Positions 54,802 to 63,774 of a DNA stretch of 64,000 nucleotides are shown here, piece after piece. Every line of letters begins with the position of its first letter. Positions within the stretch are counted from its first letter, which is position 1. A program made the translations under genes and the position numbers. Origin of the DNA: Cloacibacterium rupense (GTDB lineage: Bacteria; Bacteroidota; Bacteroidia; Flavobacteriales; Weeksellaceae); the NCBI RefSeq assembly GCF_014645495.1, contig NZ_BMLV01000001.1, positions 858,889 through 922,888 of the forward strand. Reading direction: 5' to 3'. The notes below the pieces were generated by a model. It worked only from the letters and a program-made list of their open reading frames with translations. It made no database searches and was not told the DNA's origin.

Positions 54802-56466
54802 ATGTCTATCTCTACATGTAAAGAAAGAGCGTTTTTTTCTGAAAAATTATTGAATATTTTTCTATTAACTTTCTTAGCCATTCTTCTTCAAAATTGTAAA
54901 AGTGATATTTCAGAAGATCCCCCGGTAACCCACAATCCTTTGTACAGAATAAGTGGCACCAAAATCATGAATGCTTCTAACCAAACCCTTACATTACAAG
55001 GAATAGCTTTTGGAAATGAAGTATGGAGTGATAATCCTTTGCCATACGCTCACCACAGCGAAATAGATTATGCTCGTGTAAAAGATATGGGCATGAATGC
55101 AGTAAGATTCTATCTAAATTACAAAACTTTTGAAGATGATGCCAATCCTTACCAATACAAACAATCGGGCTGGGATTGGCTCAATCAAAACATCACTTGG
55201 GCGAAGAAAAACGGCATCTTTCTTATCTTAAATATGCATGTTCCGCAAGGTGGTTTTCAATCTAATGGTGGTGGAGATGCTCTTTGGAATACAGTAGAAA
55301 ATCAAAATCGCTTAACTGCACTTTGGAAAGAGATTGCAAAAAGATACAAAGATGAAGCACAAATCATAGGTTTTGGGTTGGTAAACGAGCCATCTCCATC
55401 TAGTGACATCTCACAATGGCAACAGTTATCACAAAGGCTTACCAACGAAATAAGAATGGTAGATAAAAACCACCTTCTGTTTATAGAAAGAGCCAATTAT
55501 GTGAAAGGAAAAACAGAAACTGCAGACTATAATTTTCCTAGCATAAATGATAGCAATGTAGTGTATGAATTCCACATGTACAATCCTTTTGAATACACCC
55601 ATCAATTATTCAGTTGGGCAAACCAAGGCGATGGTGGAAGTTATCCAGACGAAACTTACCTCTATGCAGACACTACAGAATGGTACACCGCCACATCTAA
55701 CAACCCTGCAATAGAAAGCGGCACAAAAGATTGGATGTATTTTGAAGGCATAAAATACAAAGTAACGGATGACAAAATAAAATTAGGTTTGCCCGCATTA
55801 ATAGCTTCTAATGTAGGCGGAAAAATCTACTTTGACGATATTGAAATTAAAGAATATGACCCTAATGGTCATTACACCAAAACTGTTTTCAGTTCTTCTC
55901 TTAACAGCACAAACGGTTGGTCATTTTGGAGCAGTAATAATTCTGGCACTTCTGGCTTGAGCAGCACTACTGGAACTAGCAACAATACTAGTCTCTACAT
56001 AGAAGGTGCCACTGGCGATTGCAACTTATCTAATTACAACCAAAAATTTTTCACAAAACAAGGCTATTCTTATCAAATTAATGGATGGATGAAAGGCGAA
56101 AACATCTCCGCCAATGCTGGTTGCCGTTTAAGAATAGATTTTCTTACGTCACCAAACCCAATTCAAAAACGCAATAAAGCCTATTTAGAATACATGCTTA
56201 AAAAATATGCAGATTGGGGCAAGAGCAAAAATGTTCCATTATATATGGGAGAATTCGGTTTGGGAGTTCATTGTTTTGAAAACAATAAAGGGGGGCTACA
56301 ATGGGTAACAGATATGGTGGACATTGCCAAAGCCAATGAATTTCATTTCACCTATCATGTATATCACGAAGATAATTTTGGATTGTACTACGGTAACGGA
56401 ACTTTACCAAACCCTTCTAATGCAAACCAACTGTTAATCAATTTATTTAAATTGAAACTGAAGTAA
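54802..56466 (+). CDS. GH5-like glycoside hydrolase lipoprotein with inserted domain
   Basis: About 554 residues with signal peptide and lipobox LLQNC. The catalytic TIM barrel has GMNAVRFYLNYKTF, LILNMHVPQGG, the acid/base in GFGLVNEPSP (near residue 197), and the nucleophile in YMGEFGLG (near 483), the GH5 pattern. Between the DSNVVYEFHMYNPFEY strand and the nucleophile strand lies a domain of about 170 residues (roughly 290-450) with IYFDDIEIKEYDPNG, WSFWSSNNSGT and QGYSYQINGWMKG, which looks like a jelly-roll carbohydrate-binding module. ATG 54802 is chosen; an in-frame ATG at 54769 would lengthen the signal peptide by 11 residues. Confidence 0.85.
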   Translation: MSISTCKERAFFSEKLLNIFLLTFLAILLQNCKSDISEDPPVTHNPLYRISGTKIMNASNQTLTLQGIAFGNEVWSDNPLPYAHHSEIDYARVKDMGMNAVRFYLNYKTFEDDANPYQYKQSGWDWLNQNITWAKKNGIFLILNMHVPQGGFQSNGGGDALWNTVENQNRLTALWKEIAKRYKDEAQIIGFGLVNEPSPSSDISQWQQLSQRLTNEIRMVDKNHLLFIERANYVKGKTETADYNFPSINDSNVVYEFHMYNPFEYTHQLFSWANQGDGGSYPDETYLYADTTEWYTATSNNPAIESGTKDWMYFEGIKYKVTDDKIKLGLPALIASNVGGKIYFDDIEIKEYDPNGHYTKTVFSSSLNSTNGWSFWSSNNSGTSGLSSTTGTSNNTSLYIEGATGDCNLSNYNQKFFTKQGYSYQINGWMKGENISANAGCRLRIDFLTSPNPIQKRNKAYLEYMLKKYADWGKSKNVPLYMGEFGLGVHCFENNKGGLQWVTDMVDIAKANEFHFTYHVYHEDNFGLYYGNGTLPNPSNANQLLINLFKLKLK

Positions 56467-56589
56467 TAGGTCACTATAAAAAAACTATTTTCAACACCCC
56501 TTTTACAACCACTCTCCCCTCATCTGTTTGCCTAGGTAAGAGCTGTTGCTGGTTTGTTGGTTTTCGGAATTGTAAAGGAAGGCATAGCC

Positions 56590-57150
56590 CTATATGGCTT
56601 CTGTCTCTGTCCATTGGGGGATTGTTATTTTGGCTTGTCTATCACTTCTCCGGGCTATTTTTTCTATAAATAAGACGTGTACTAGTGACTCATCTGCTAG
56701 CAGCAGATAGACCTCATCTTCTGCTTGGACAAAGCCTTGGTGAGAATTGTCTTGCCATTGCAAAGTGAGTTCATCACCAGAAAACTGTGTTTGTAACTGA
56801 TGAAAACCTGACAAAGTACCACAAGACAATAAAAACTTGCTCCACTCTATGGTGAATTCTTGTTCTTGGATTTGGATGACGTGGTTTAAGACATAAGAGA
56901 TTATTTTGGTTTTTCTCTCTCCTACAGTGGCATTATCCATAAAAAAACGTTCTACAATGCCCATAAAAGGCTTGGTGAATTCTATGGCGAGAGAGAATTT
57001 CAATCTTTGGATGCGTTGTTTTTCTGTGGGCGGTTTTTTAGAAGGTCTAGGGGCAGCACGCAAAATCTGCTCACCGTTCAGCTGCACGCCTACTACATTA
57101 CCTATCTTACCTGAAAATCCTCCTAATATTCCGTTTTTTGAGATGGCCAT
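56590..57150 (-). CDS. DUF6266 family protein
   Basis: 186 residues. The N terminus MAISKNGILGGFSGKIGNVVGVQLNGEQILRAAPR matches the DUF6266 family of Bacteroidota; the rest is beta-rich (FTIEWSKFLLSCGTLSG, DELTLQWQDNS). Function is unknown. The start is 19 bases after the DUF2357 gene on the same strand, so it could be a third member of that operon, or simply read through. DUF6266 genes are often multi-copy and variable in flavobacteria, but I cannot confirm that here. Confidence 0.75.
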   Translation of the reverse strand: MAISKNGILGGFSGKIGNVVGVQLNGEQILRAAPRPSKKPPTEKQRIQRLKFSLAIEFTKPFMGIVERFFMDNATVGERKTKIISYVLNHVIQIQEQEFTIEWSKFLLSCGTLSGFHQLQTQFSGDELTLQWQDNSHQGFVQAEDEVYLLLADESLVHVLFIEKIARRSDRQAKITIPQWTETEAI

Positions 57151-57169
57151 GGGTGGTTAGTTTTTTTTA

Positions 57170-59509
57170 TTAATCTTCTTTTGCTTTTAATATTTCTGTT
57201 AAAGACGTAGTAAATGGTTTTGATGAGTTTCTGTAAGGTTGATATTGAGAAAGTTTCCTTATATCAATCAATACATTATTAAAATCATCAGAAACATTTT
57301 TCTCAATATTATAAACCAAATAATACTCACCTGTTGCATTTGGATAGCCTTTTTTGTTTAAATCATTTTGAGATAATATTTTTGGTCCTATTGATGACAA
57401 TTGAAAAACCCTATTGGTTTTTAATTCATCAGAACCGTGTAAAATCAAATATTTAGCATTTAAATTATCTTTTGACAATGGTAAAGAACCTTTTCCTGTT
57501 CCAGTTCTTACATTATAAAGATTATGTTTCAATATCCAATCTAATTGTTCATTAGATTTATAAAAACCAACAATTACTTTTGTTTCATCAGGGTTTATCT
57601 TTTCTTCACCATAATATTCAGGCATTGGCTCATGTAGAACATTATCATCAGATTTAGGCTCTTTGAATATTTTATAAGTTTCATCTGAAAGTTTCTCTCT
57701 TTGAGAGGTTCTATCGAGTAAATGGTCAATTATTAAATCTAAAAATTTGGATAACTCTTTAATTTCAGATGTATTATTTGATGGATTAACAGAAAAAGCT
57801 CCCAATCCTGGAATTATTTCATGAAAACCTCTAAAAGGTTTTTCTTTAATACCAGGATATAAAATATATGCTCCCCCAGAACGTCTGATAGCATCTTTAT
57901 AGGCATGCATTTTTAATAAATCTACATTTTTGTATGTTCCTTTTCTTTCCTCTATCTCTTCTCTATTTAAAGTTTCTTCTAACTCTAAATCTTCAATATT
58001 TGGATTTACAGTTTGATAAAAATTATTGATTTTGTACTTTGCATCAAAATGAATATGAACAATAGATTCATTAGACTCTGCTTCTTTTTCAGATAAATAT
58101 TTAGGCCAAATACTAAGTGTATAATCTGGTCGTAAAGGAGCAGTCCAACTTCCAGTAATTTTTTCAGAATAATTAACACCACCCTTAAAAGTTCTGTTGT
58201 ATGAAAACTTTACATTTAAATCTCTATTTCTTTTGGTATAAATTCCCTTTAAAGCGGTATGTTTTCCCGATTTAACCATAACATTTAAACCATCCTTGGT
58301 TGGTTCTATTAAATGTTTATAAGCTTTATCCTCAAAATCTACAGAATGAATATTAAATTTTTCTTTTATTAAATCATAAAGAGTAAAAAATAACCAGTAT
58401 TCATATAAACTAGCTATGTCTTTCTTTCCTGCATTATAGACATCTTCACCACCCTTCCATATTAGTTTTGATGCTAATTCAAATTGCAACCATCTATTGA
58501 GTACTTCTCTGTACCCACTTCTTTTCTGTAAAACGGGACTATTTAATTTTAAAAAATTAGGTTCATTTATAATTTGGAAAAAAGGTTGACTAAGTTCTCT
58601 GTTCAATTTATCTATTAAAAATTCAGCTTCTTGAATGGGTTTAACCATTTTGTTTTTATCAAAGATTAAAAGACATTCTTCACAAAATTGTTTAAATCTT
58701 TCTAGAACATGCTTAATAAATCTATTCTCTGGAGTATCTATATTTTCTATTTTTCTATTGCCTTTAATCTTTAGCGGAACAGAATTTATATTATTATTCC
58801 TCAAAAAATGATTCTCTGGTAAATTTAGCCTATTAGAACCTGTCAATATCTGACGAATAGAAGCATTAGAAAATCTTTTAACTTTTCTTATATCTATAAC
58901 CTCTGTTTCCTCATCCCAACTTGTTTTAGGATTACTAATTATTTTTTGAACAGATTCGTAAAAATCTGAATTATTAAGAACCGATTGAATAAAACAAAAC
59001 CGTTGATAAATAGTACTACTGTCAGAATTAAAATTAATATCAAATGTTTGATAAACTGGAGAATTAATTTGCATTAATAATTCTGTACATTTATCTGTAA
59101 TGTCTTCTAACATTAGCCGATAATTTTCTCGATAACTCTTATCTAATTCTTGATTAAATTTAGTCGCTAAAACTTCAATATCTATTTTAGAAATCGAAAC
59201 GTTTTTCAAAGTATCTACAATATCTAGACTTAAAGTTCCTACATAAATGTTGGGAACAATTCTGCCAGAAGTTACATGTTTTTTAGATGGTATTACAATT
59301 CCAGAAATATTCGCAGATAATTGATAATTACTTTTATTGAAATAGTATTCATAAGTATTACCTTCAAGAATCTGATATTTACTTTCAGAAAATTCTTTAG
59401 CTTCAAAGTCATCTATTTCTCTTATTTCAGAATTCCCCTCAGGATAAATGGTTAAAATCAATCCTGATTCTATAAGATTAAGTGGTATTTCTAGAAATTC
59501 TTTTTGCAT
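57170..59509 (-). CDS. DUF2357 McrC-like nuclease subunit (PD-(D/E)XK)
   Basis: 779 residues. The N-terminal region has beta strands; the DUF2357 domain (about 180-440) precedes a PD-(D/E)XK nuclease core whose residues are visible as LRPDYTLSIW (Asp near 460) and IVHIHFDAKYK (Asp near 488, Lys 490). A long C-terminal part (KVIVGFYKSNEQLDWILKHNLYNVR, SSIGPKILSQNDLNKKG) looks like a PUA/EVE-like binding domain; that is weak. It starts three bases after the McrB-like gene. The pair fits a two-gene McrBC-type restriction system that cleaves modified or foreign DNA. Confidence 0.85.
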   Translation of the reverse strand: MQKEFLEIPLNLIESGLILTIYPEGNSEIREIDDFEAKEFSESKYQILEGNTYEYYFNKSNYQLSANISGIVIPSKKHVTSGRIVPNIYVGTLSLDIVDTLKNVSISKIDIEVLATKFNQELDKSYRENYRLMLEDITDKCTELLMQINSPVYQTFDINFNSDSSTIYQRFCFIQSVLNNSDFYESVQKIISNPKTSWDEETEVIDIRKVKRFSNASIRQILTGSNRLNLPENHFLRNNNINSVPLKIKGNRKIENIDTPENRFIKHVLERFKQFCEECLLIFDKNKMVKPIQEAEFLIDKLNRELSQPFFQIINEPNFLKLNSPVLQKRSGYREVLNRWLQFELASKLIWKGGEDVYNAGKKDIASLYEYWLFFTLYDLIKEKFNIHSVDFEDKAYKHLIEPTKDGLNVMVKSGKHTALKGIYTKRNRDLNVKFSYNRTFKGGVNYSEKITGSWTAPLRPDYTLSIWPKYLSEKEAESNESIVHIHFDAKYKINNFYQTVNPNIEDLELEETLNREEIEERKGTYKNVDLLKMHAYKDAIRRSGGAYILYPGIKEKPFRGFHEIIPGLGAFSVNPSNNTSEIKELSKFLDLIIDHLLDRTSQREKLSDETYKIFKEPKSDDNVLHEPMPEYYGEEKINPDETKVIVGFYKSNEQLDWILKHNLYNVRTGTGKGSLPLSKDNLNAKYLILHGSDELKTNRVFQLSSIGPKILSQNDLNKKGYPNATGEYYLVYNIEKNVSDDFNNVLIDIRKLSQYQPYRNSSKPFTTSLTEILKAKED

Positions 59510-59512
59510 AAA

Positions 59513-61390
59513 TTAAGCTTCAGCATAACTTGTAAAACCATTATCTAGAACATTCTTGTACATTCTTATAAGTTTTTCATAAGAGATAGGATAAATAATA
59601 TTACTTTCGCTAACCTCATCACATTTTGCAATAGAAAACTCTTGCCCCTCTTTTAAGCAGAGTAGTATAAGAGCATCTAAAACTTTTACAATTTTACTCC
59701 TAGAACCATGAAGTTTAGGCAATAATTTTTGCATAATTGCAATGTCTAAACATTTTCCGTCTGATAGATTACTGAAAGTTTTAAGTTTTTTAATTAGTAA
59801 AAGCATTTCTGTAGCTGTTCTATAGCCAAACTCAGCTCCTACTTTTTTTAGTTCTTCAAAAAATTTAAGAAATGTAAGCGAATAGATTTCTTCGTTTAGT
59901 ATTTCTTTGTCGTGAGCAATTTCTATGAAATTGTGAGCCATTCCTGCTCCTTTACCTTCTAATAAAGAAAGGTCTACTTTCTTTGGTTTTTCAAAGAAAG
60001 TTTTTAAATCAGATGAATCTACCCTGAATTCTATGGTATTGGCTCTATCCAATACCTTTGGACTAAACATATAAGTTGTTTCATCAATATTTACCGTGCC
60101 TATGATGAATAAATTTTTTGGCCAAAAAACTTCATTTGGAATAGTATTCCCTTCTAAATCAATCCTTTCATTACCCGTGTATAAATTTATTCTATCATCA
60201 GATTCCATAATACTCAAAAAGTCTGCAAAATAACGTTCTACATGACTAAGGTTCATTTCATCTAAAATTAAGAAATACGGCTTATTTGCATTTTCTGATT
60301 TTGCAGCTGTAATAATAAGATTTAATGCCCCCGAATCTGGGGTAATGTATTCCTCTTTAACCAAACCATTTGGATAGCCTAATAGCGGTTCTCTATTTGT
60401 CCAATCTGCACCCACAGGAATAATTTTAAATTGTGATTTATCTTGACATATCCATTGTACAAAACTTTGAGCGATTTTTGTTTTCCCAGAACCCGACAAT
60501 CCAGTTAATAAAACAAAAGGTTTTGTAACTAGAGATGATACAAAACGATTAATTAGTGTTTCAGAAAAAATTAGACCTGATTCTAAAATATCAGTTTGGA
60601 AATCCTTGGTTGATAATTTCTTTTCTTTCATTGTTACTTTTTCAATTTTAGAATCACTAAACTGCAATTTATACTCTTCAATAATTTCAATTAAATCTGA
60701 CTCTAATACTTTTTCATTAGGCAAGTTATTTACATCATAAACTTTATGGATGAATGAAGCACCATACCTTTCTGGTATCTTCGAGAAATGTTCCATAAAA
60801 TATACTTTTATACTTTGTACATTTTCAGGTAGTGACCATTGAACAGATGGAATTTCTGATTCACTAACACCATAAGCTAAAATTAACAATTTATATTCTT
60901 TGTAATACAAATAAACTGGATAAATCCCTTCGCTTGTTTTATTTGGTTCAATTAAAAATGAAATCCAAGGTATATGTGCTGCTGTACCCTGGCCAAAACT
61001 AACCTTAACTTTTGTTCCTAAATATTTTGAAACATAATTCTTGGTTTTTAGATTTTTCGAATTAGCTTGATCTATAAATATTTTTAATTGACTTATAAAT
61101 TCTATTTCGTCGTTATCATCAAAATCAATTGTTTTCTTTTTTAGAATATCAAAACCATTATTATTAAGAATTTTAAATGGAATTTCAACACTGTTTCCAA
61201 AATCTGCAAGAGTTAATTCTTTATTTCCTTTTGATGTATTAGCTACAGAAAGAACTAAAATAGGAGGATATTTTTTCCCATTATATATTAAATCATAGGT
61301 AGAAGAATGTCTCCCAGATTTTAATGACGGATTATTATCAATAGTTTGTATTGCATTAATTAATTCTTCTCTTGTAAAAATTTGATTCAT
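59513..61390 (-). CDS. McrB-like AAA+ GTPase with DUF3578 DNA-binding domain
   Basis: 625 residues. The N-terminal head (1-85) has STYDLIYNGKKYPPILVLSVAN, similar to the N-terminal head domain of some McrA-like proteins. A DUF3578 domain follows (about 95-245, YVSKYLGTKVKVSFGQGTAAHIPWISFL). An AAA+ motor has Walker A LTGLSGSGKTK (about 296-306), Walker B FLILDEMNLSHVERYFADF, and the McrB-type sensor IIGTVNIDETTYMFSPKVLDRAN. McrB proteins hydrolyse GTP and drive the McrC nuclease. The head and DUF3578 domains probably recognise modified DNA. Very likely antiphage. Confidence 0.9.
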   Translation of the reverse strand: MNQIFTREELINAIQTIDNNPSLKSGRHSSTYDLIYNGKKYPPILVLSVANTSKGNKELTLADFGNSVEIPFKILNNNGFDILKKKTIDFDDNDEIEFISQLKIFIDQANSKNLKTKNYVSKYLGTKVKVSFGQGTAAHIPWISFLIEPNKTSEGIYPVYLYYKEYKLLILAYGVSESEIPSVQWSLPENVQSIKVYFMEHFSKIPERYGASFIHKVYDVNNLPNEKVLESDLIEIIEEYKLQFSDSKIEKVTMKEKKLSTKDFQTDILESGLIFSETLINRFVSSLVTKPFVLLTGLSGSGKTKIAQSFVQWICQDKSQFKIIPVGADWTNREPLLGYPNGLVKEEYITPDSGALNLIITAAKSENANKPYFLILDEMNLSHVERYFADFLSIMESDDRINLYTGNERIDLEGNTIPNEVFWPKNLFIIGTVNIDETTYMFSPKVLDRANTIEFRVDSSDLKTFFEKPKKVDLSLLEGKGAGMAHNFIEIAHDKEILNEEIYSLTFLKFFEELKKVGAEFGYRTATEMLLLIKKLKTFSNLSDGKCLDIAIMQKLLPKLHGSRSKIVKVLDALILLCLKEGQEFSIAKCDEVSESNIIYPISYEKLIRMYKNVLDNGFTSYAEA

Positions 61391-61466
61391 GGTCTTCTAT
61401 TTGTAAAAACTATTTGAAAATGTTTATGAAATTCCAAATCTAGAAATTATTACATTCTAATATTAA

Positions 61467-61474
61467 CAAAAATA
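61467..61474 (-). promoter_or_regulatory. -7 element of the mcrB-like gene
   Basis: On the minus strand TATTTTTG at 61474-61467 fits TAnnTTTG and would place a transcript start about 70 bases upstream of the McrB-like ATG. No good TTTG is found at the ideal -33 distance. The perfect inverted repeat lies 110-190 bases further upstream. Confidence 0.5.
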
Positions 61475-61583
61475 CAAAATCCACATCAATCACATCTACG
61501 GGAACCCAGAAAATTAAAAAAATAATGATAAAAGTTTTAAAACCCTTTGGTTGGGGTTGGGGTTTCCTTCGAATCAAATGGTA

Positions 61584-61665
61584 GGTTTGTTCGGGGTTTG
61601 TTCGAGAAAAGTACCTATTTTCCGAAGCTGAGTGGGAGAATTCCCGAACAAACCCCGAACAAACC
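61584..61665. repeat. 21-bp perfect inverted repeat, arms made of 11-bp tandem repeats
   Basis: The left arm 61584-61604 and the right arm 61645-61665 are exact reverse complements, and one mismatch later the pairing continues to 61608/61641 (25 bp). Each arm holds two direct copies of GTTTGTTCG (61585-61593 and 61596-61604 on the left), so the site contains four copies, two in each orientation, around a 32-base centre. It lies between the WYL gene and the McrB-like gene. It could be an operator for the WYL regulator, or a long RNA hairpin. Confidence 0.85.
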
Positions 61666-61677
61666 CCAGAGAAAACT

Positions 61678-61701
61678 CGAAAAAAAACCACCCAAAGGTG
61701 G
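61678..61701 (-). terminator. intrinsic terminator of the WYL regulator gene
   Basis: CCACC (61688-61692) and GGTGG (61697-61701) pair with loop CAAA; a run of eight or more A on the left becomes the U tract on the minus strand. It is 25 bases past the WYL stop codon, so the regulator and the McrB-like gene appear to be separate transcription units. Confidence 0.75.
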
Positions 61702-61725
61702 AGTTCATTTTAAAATGTAACTTTG

Positions 61726-62643
61726 TTACGAGAAATTTTTTAGCATGATTTCTACTTCTTGTTTCATTAGATTTTTAAAAGATTCTGGGGCTAAAATTTG
61801 TACTCTTTTGCCATGAGAGAGAATTTCTCTTTGGAAATCATAGGTAGGCACCAGCACTACTCTGAAGACGGTTTCTTGGTTATTTTCAGAAACTATGGTC
61901 TGAGAATGGTGCAATGGCAATGCTTTCACGTAATTGGCCTGTTCGTAGTCAAATTTCAGTAAAATCTCTTGAGGTTCTTGTCCGTCTGCACTGATGATGC
62001 CGAAAGAGTTTTTGTAGGCATCTTCTACGTTGATGCTATTTCTTTTAAAAGAGGTATTGGTAATTTCTAGGTCAGAAATGCGGTCTAAACCAAAGGTGAT
62101 GATGAAAAATTTGCCATTTTTGGGTTGATGGTAAGCGGCCAAAAGGTACCATCTGTTTTTAAATTCCTTCAGGGCGTAGGGAGTTACCACTTTGTTCGAT
62201 TTTTCGTTTTCCCAGAATTTTTGATAGTTAAACTTGATGACTTTTCTTTGGGTAATGGCGTGGATGATACCATTGAGATGTTCGAAACCTCTGGCTCTTC
62301 TGGGTTCGAAAAACATCACATCAGTTTTGCCTTGGGTTTCTCGGTAGGCCTGTATCAGCAGCAGTTGGTCAAAGACACTTTCCTGAGAAAGTTCTAGTTC
62401 TTCTTCCTCGATGAAATGAGCCTTTCTTTTTCTAGAAAAAGAAATCTGAATGCCGAAAACATCAGCAATGGCGAGTTTATCTCTTTGGAAAGTTCTTTCG
62501 GTGAACTTGAGCTCTAGTCCTTTTTCGTCAAATTTATCTTGCAGGAAATCTGCAATTTCAGCGTAGGTAGCCCCTTTGTCTTTTCTTCTTCTTAATAATT
62601 CTTCTATGAATTTTAAGCGGAGCATTTGTTCGTTCTTTGCCAT
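61726..62643 (-). CDS. WYL-domain transcriptional regulator
   Basis: 305 residues: an N-terminal winged HTH (about 1-75, FIEELLRRRKDKGATYAEIADFLQ...TERTFQRDKLAIADVFG), a WYL domain (about 125-205, VIKFNYQKFW...PYALKEFKNRWYLLAAY), and a C-terminal WCX-like extension. WYL proteins (for example BrxR and CapW) repress defence operons and release them on ligand binding. The location immediately upstream of the McrBC pair makes it a candidate regulator. The open frame extends through the heptamer repeat to 62745, but ATG 62643 gives the HTH-ready N terminus MAKNEQMLRL. Confidence 0.9.
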   Translation of the reverse strand: MAKNEQMLRLKFIEELLRRRKDKGATYAEIADFLQDKFDEKGLELKFTERTFQRDKLAIADVFGIQISFSRKRKAHFIEEEELELSQESVFDQLLLIQAYRETQGKTDVMFFEPRRARGFEHLNGIIHAITQRKVIKFNYQKFWENEKSNKVVTPYALKEFKNRWYLLAAYHQPKNGKFFIITFGLDRISDLEITNTSFKRNSINVEDAYKNSFGIISADGQEPQEILLKFDYEQANYVKALPLHHSQTIVSENNQETVFRVVLVPTYDFQREILSHGKRVQILAPESFKNLMKQEVEIMLKNFS

Positions 62644-62720
62644 AAGGATGAATGGGTGATGGGTGATGGGTGATGAATGATGATTGATGATTGATGATTG
62701 ATGATTGATGATTGATGAAG
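62644..62720 (-). repeat. heptamer tandem repeat before the WYL start codon
   Basis: About ten heptamers: GGGTGAT units followed by GATTGAT units (on the + strand), touching the WYL start codon. An in-frame upstream ATG would make the repeat encode SSIINHQ-like peptides, so N-terminal length could vary with unit number. Confidence 0.8.
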
Positions 62721-63321
62721 CAAAGGTAAGGAAGCGTAACGACAAAATAAGACGTTTTGAGCAGGTTATTCATCAATTAATTTTATTTTAACAGAATAAT
62801 GATAAAGAACTGATGAGATGAACAATTGAGATTTATATTAAGAGCTTGTTTAAATTTTAATGCAAAGTCGCAAATTATTCCTATTTAATACTTTATGTTT
62901 TTGAGACGCAATTGTTTAAAAAAGTTAAAAGTGAAAATCTTTTCCGCCTTTGGCGGATTGTGTTTTAATTTAAGCTCATTCATTTAATTTTGCGCCTTAG
63001 TTTTTTAATTGATTATCAATTATTTAAATTCTTTTTACAAATGCGCAACTGGTTATAAAAAATAATTGTTATTAAAATTAAATAGGCTCTAAAATAATCA
63101 TCAAAACAAATCACTTTATTGATTATTGAATGATTGTATAAAAAAGCTTCATTTTAGATACAACGCCACTCTTGTTTTGCGATAAACATAACAAAAAAAC
63201 ATTATCTTTTAAAACTTAACATTAATAATGAAAAAAGTAAAGCAAGAGTGATTATTTAATTTCTAAATATACTGATAGATTAATAAAATGATAAATTATT
63301 TTAATACTAACTAATAATTGT
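62721..63321. other. AT-rich gene-free stretch
   Basis: No gene is seen. It contains a hairpin CCGCC-TTT-GGCGG at 62945-62957, scattered GCGCAAC and AAAGTCGCAAA fragments reminiscent of the CGCAAAGG repeats at the end of the window, and an 8-bp inverted pair CACTCTTG/CAAGAGTG (63167-63174 and 63243-63250). None of these has a clear role. Confidence 0.5.
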
Positions 63322-63330
63322 TATTTTTGC
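63322..63330 (+). promoter_or_regulatory. -7 element of the small unknown gene
   Basis: TATTTTTGC at 63322-63330 matches TAnnTTTG followed by C, with the ATG 35 bases downstream. No TTTG at -33 was found. Confidence 0.5.
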
Positions 63331-63364
63331 GGAGAATTTCATCTTAAGTGAAAAACATATATTT

Positions 63365-63712
63365 ATGAATTATAAAATTGAACTCAACATGCAAGAAAGG
63401 GGTTCTGATTTGGTTTACAACAATATTTTATTTGATTTTTTCAAAGTGAATATTGTAGAAAGGCTTACCAAGAAAAAAACGGTAAGTTTTGTCATCTTCA
63501 AAGTCAGAACATTGAATAATGAGCTAATCAATACCAAGGATGGGCATGGTAGAGTAAAGCTAAAGGAGGATGCTTTTCTTAAATATAATCAACTGATAAA
63601 GGTTTTGAATTCTTACGAATATGAAAAAAAGCTCATCAACAGAAAAAATGCTGAGCAAGAATTTGTAGATTTTATACTGGGTTTGGTGGTTTCTAACTAC
63701 AACATGAATTGA
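63365..63712 (+). CDS. unknown small protein
   Basis: 115 residues, no signal peptide or TM helix, rich in Lys, Asn, Glu and Phe. A beta-like first half (ELNMQERGSDLVYNNILFDFFKVNIVERLTKKKTVSFVIFKV) is followed by a helical half (ALKYNQLIKVLNSYEYEKKLI-like segments and AEQEFVDFILGLVVS). I recognise no family. It has a promoter-like -7 element and sits just before the 141-bp-period direct repeats, with no operon partner. Confidence 0.6.
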   Translation: MNYKIELNMQERGSDLVYNNILFDFFKVNIVERLTKKKTVSFVIFKVRTLNNELINTKDGHGRVKLKEDAFLKYNQLIKVLNSYEYEKKLINRKNAEQEFVDFILGLVVSNYNMN

Positions 63713-63774
63713 TATAATCTGAATTAGAATAAGCAAAAAATAATATTTCTTGTAGTGCATTGAGCTAATTTTTT

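Noticed and set aside
56590..57150. DUF6266 gene as evidence of a prophage
   Set aside because: No phage structural, integrase or lysis gene is present in the window; the gene fits better as an accessory flavobacterial gene.
61550..61566. TTGGGG repeat near 61555 as a G-quadruplex or telomere-like element
   Set aside because: Only two full G4 tracts are present; a stable quadruplex is not supported and the chromosome is presumably circular.
63167..63250. Inverted pair CACTCTTG/CAAGAGTG as a mobile element end
   Set aside because: Only eight bases match and there is no transposase-like ORF between them; expected by chance in AT-rich DNA of this length.
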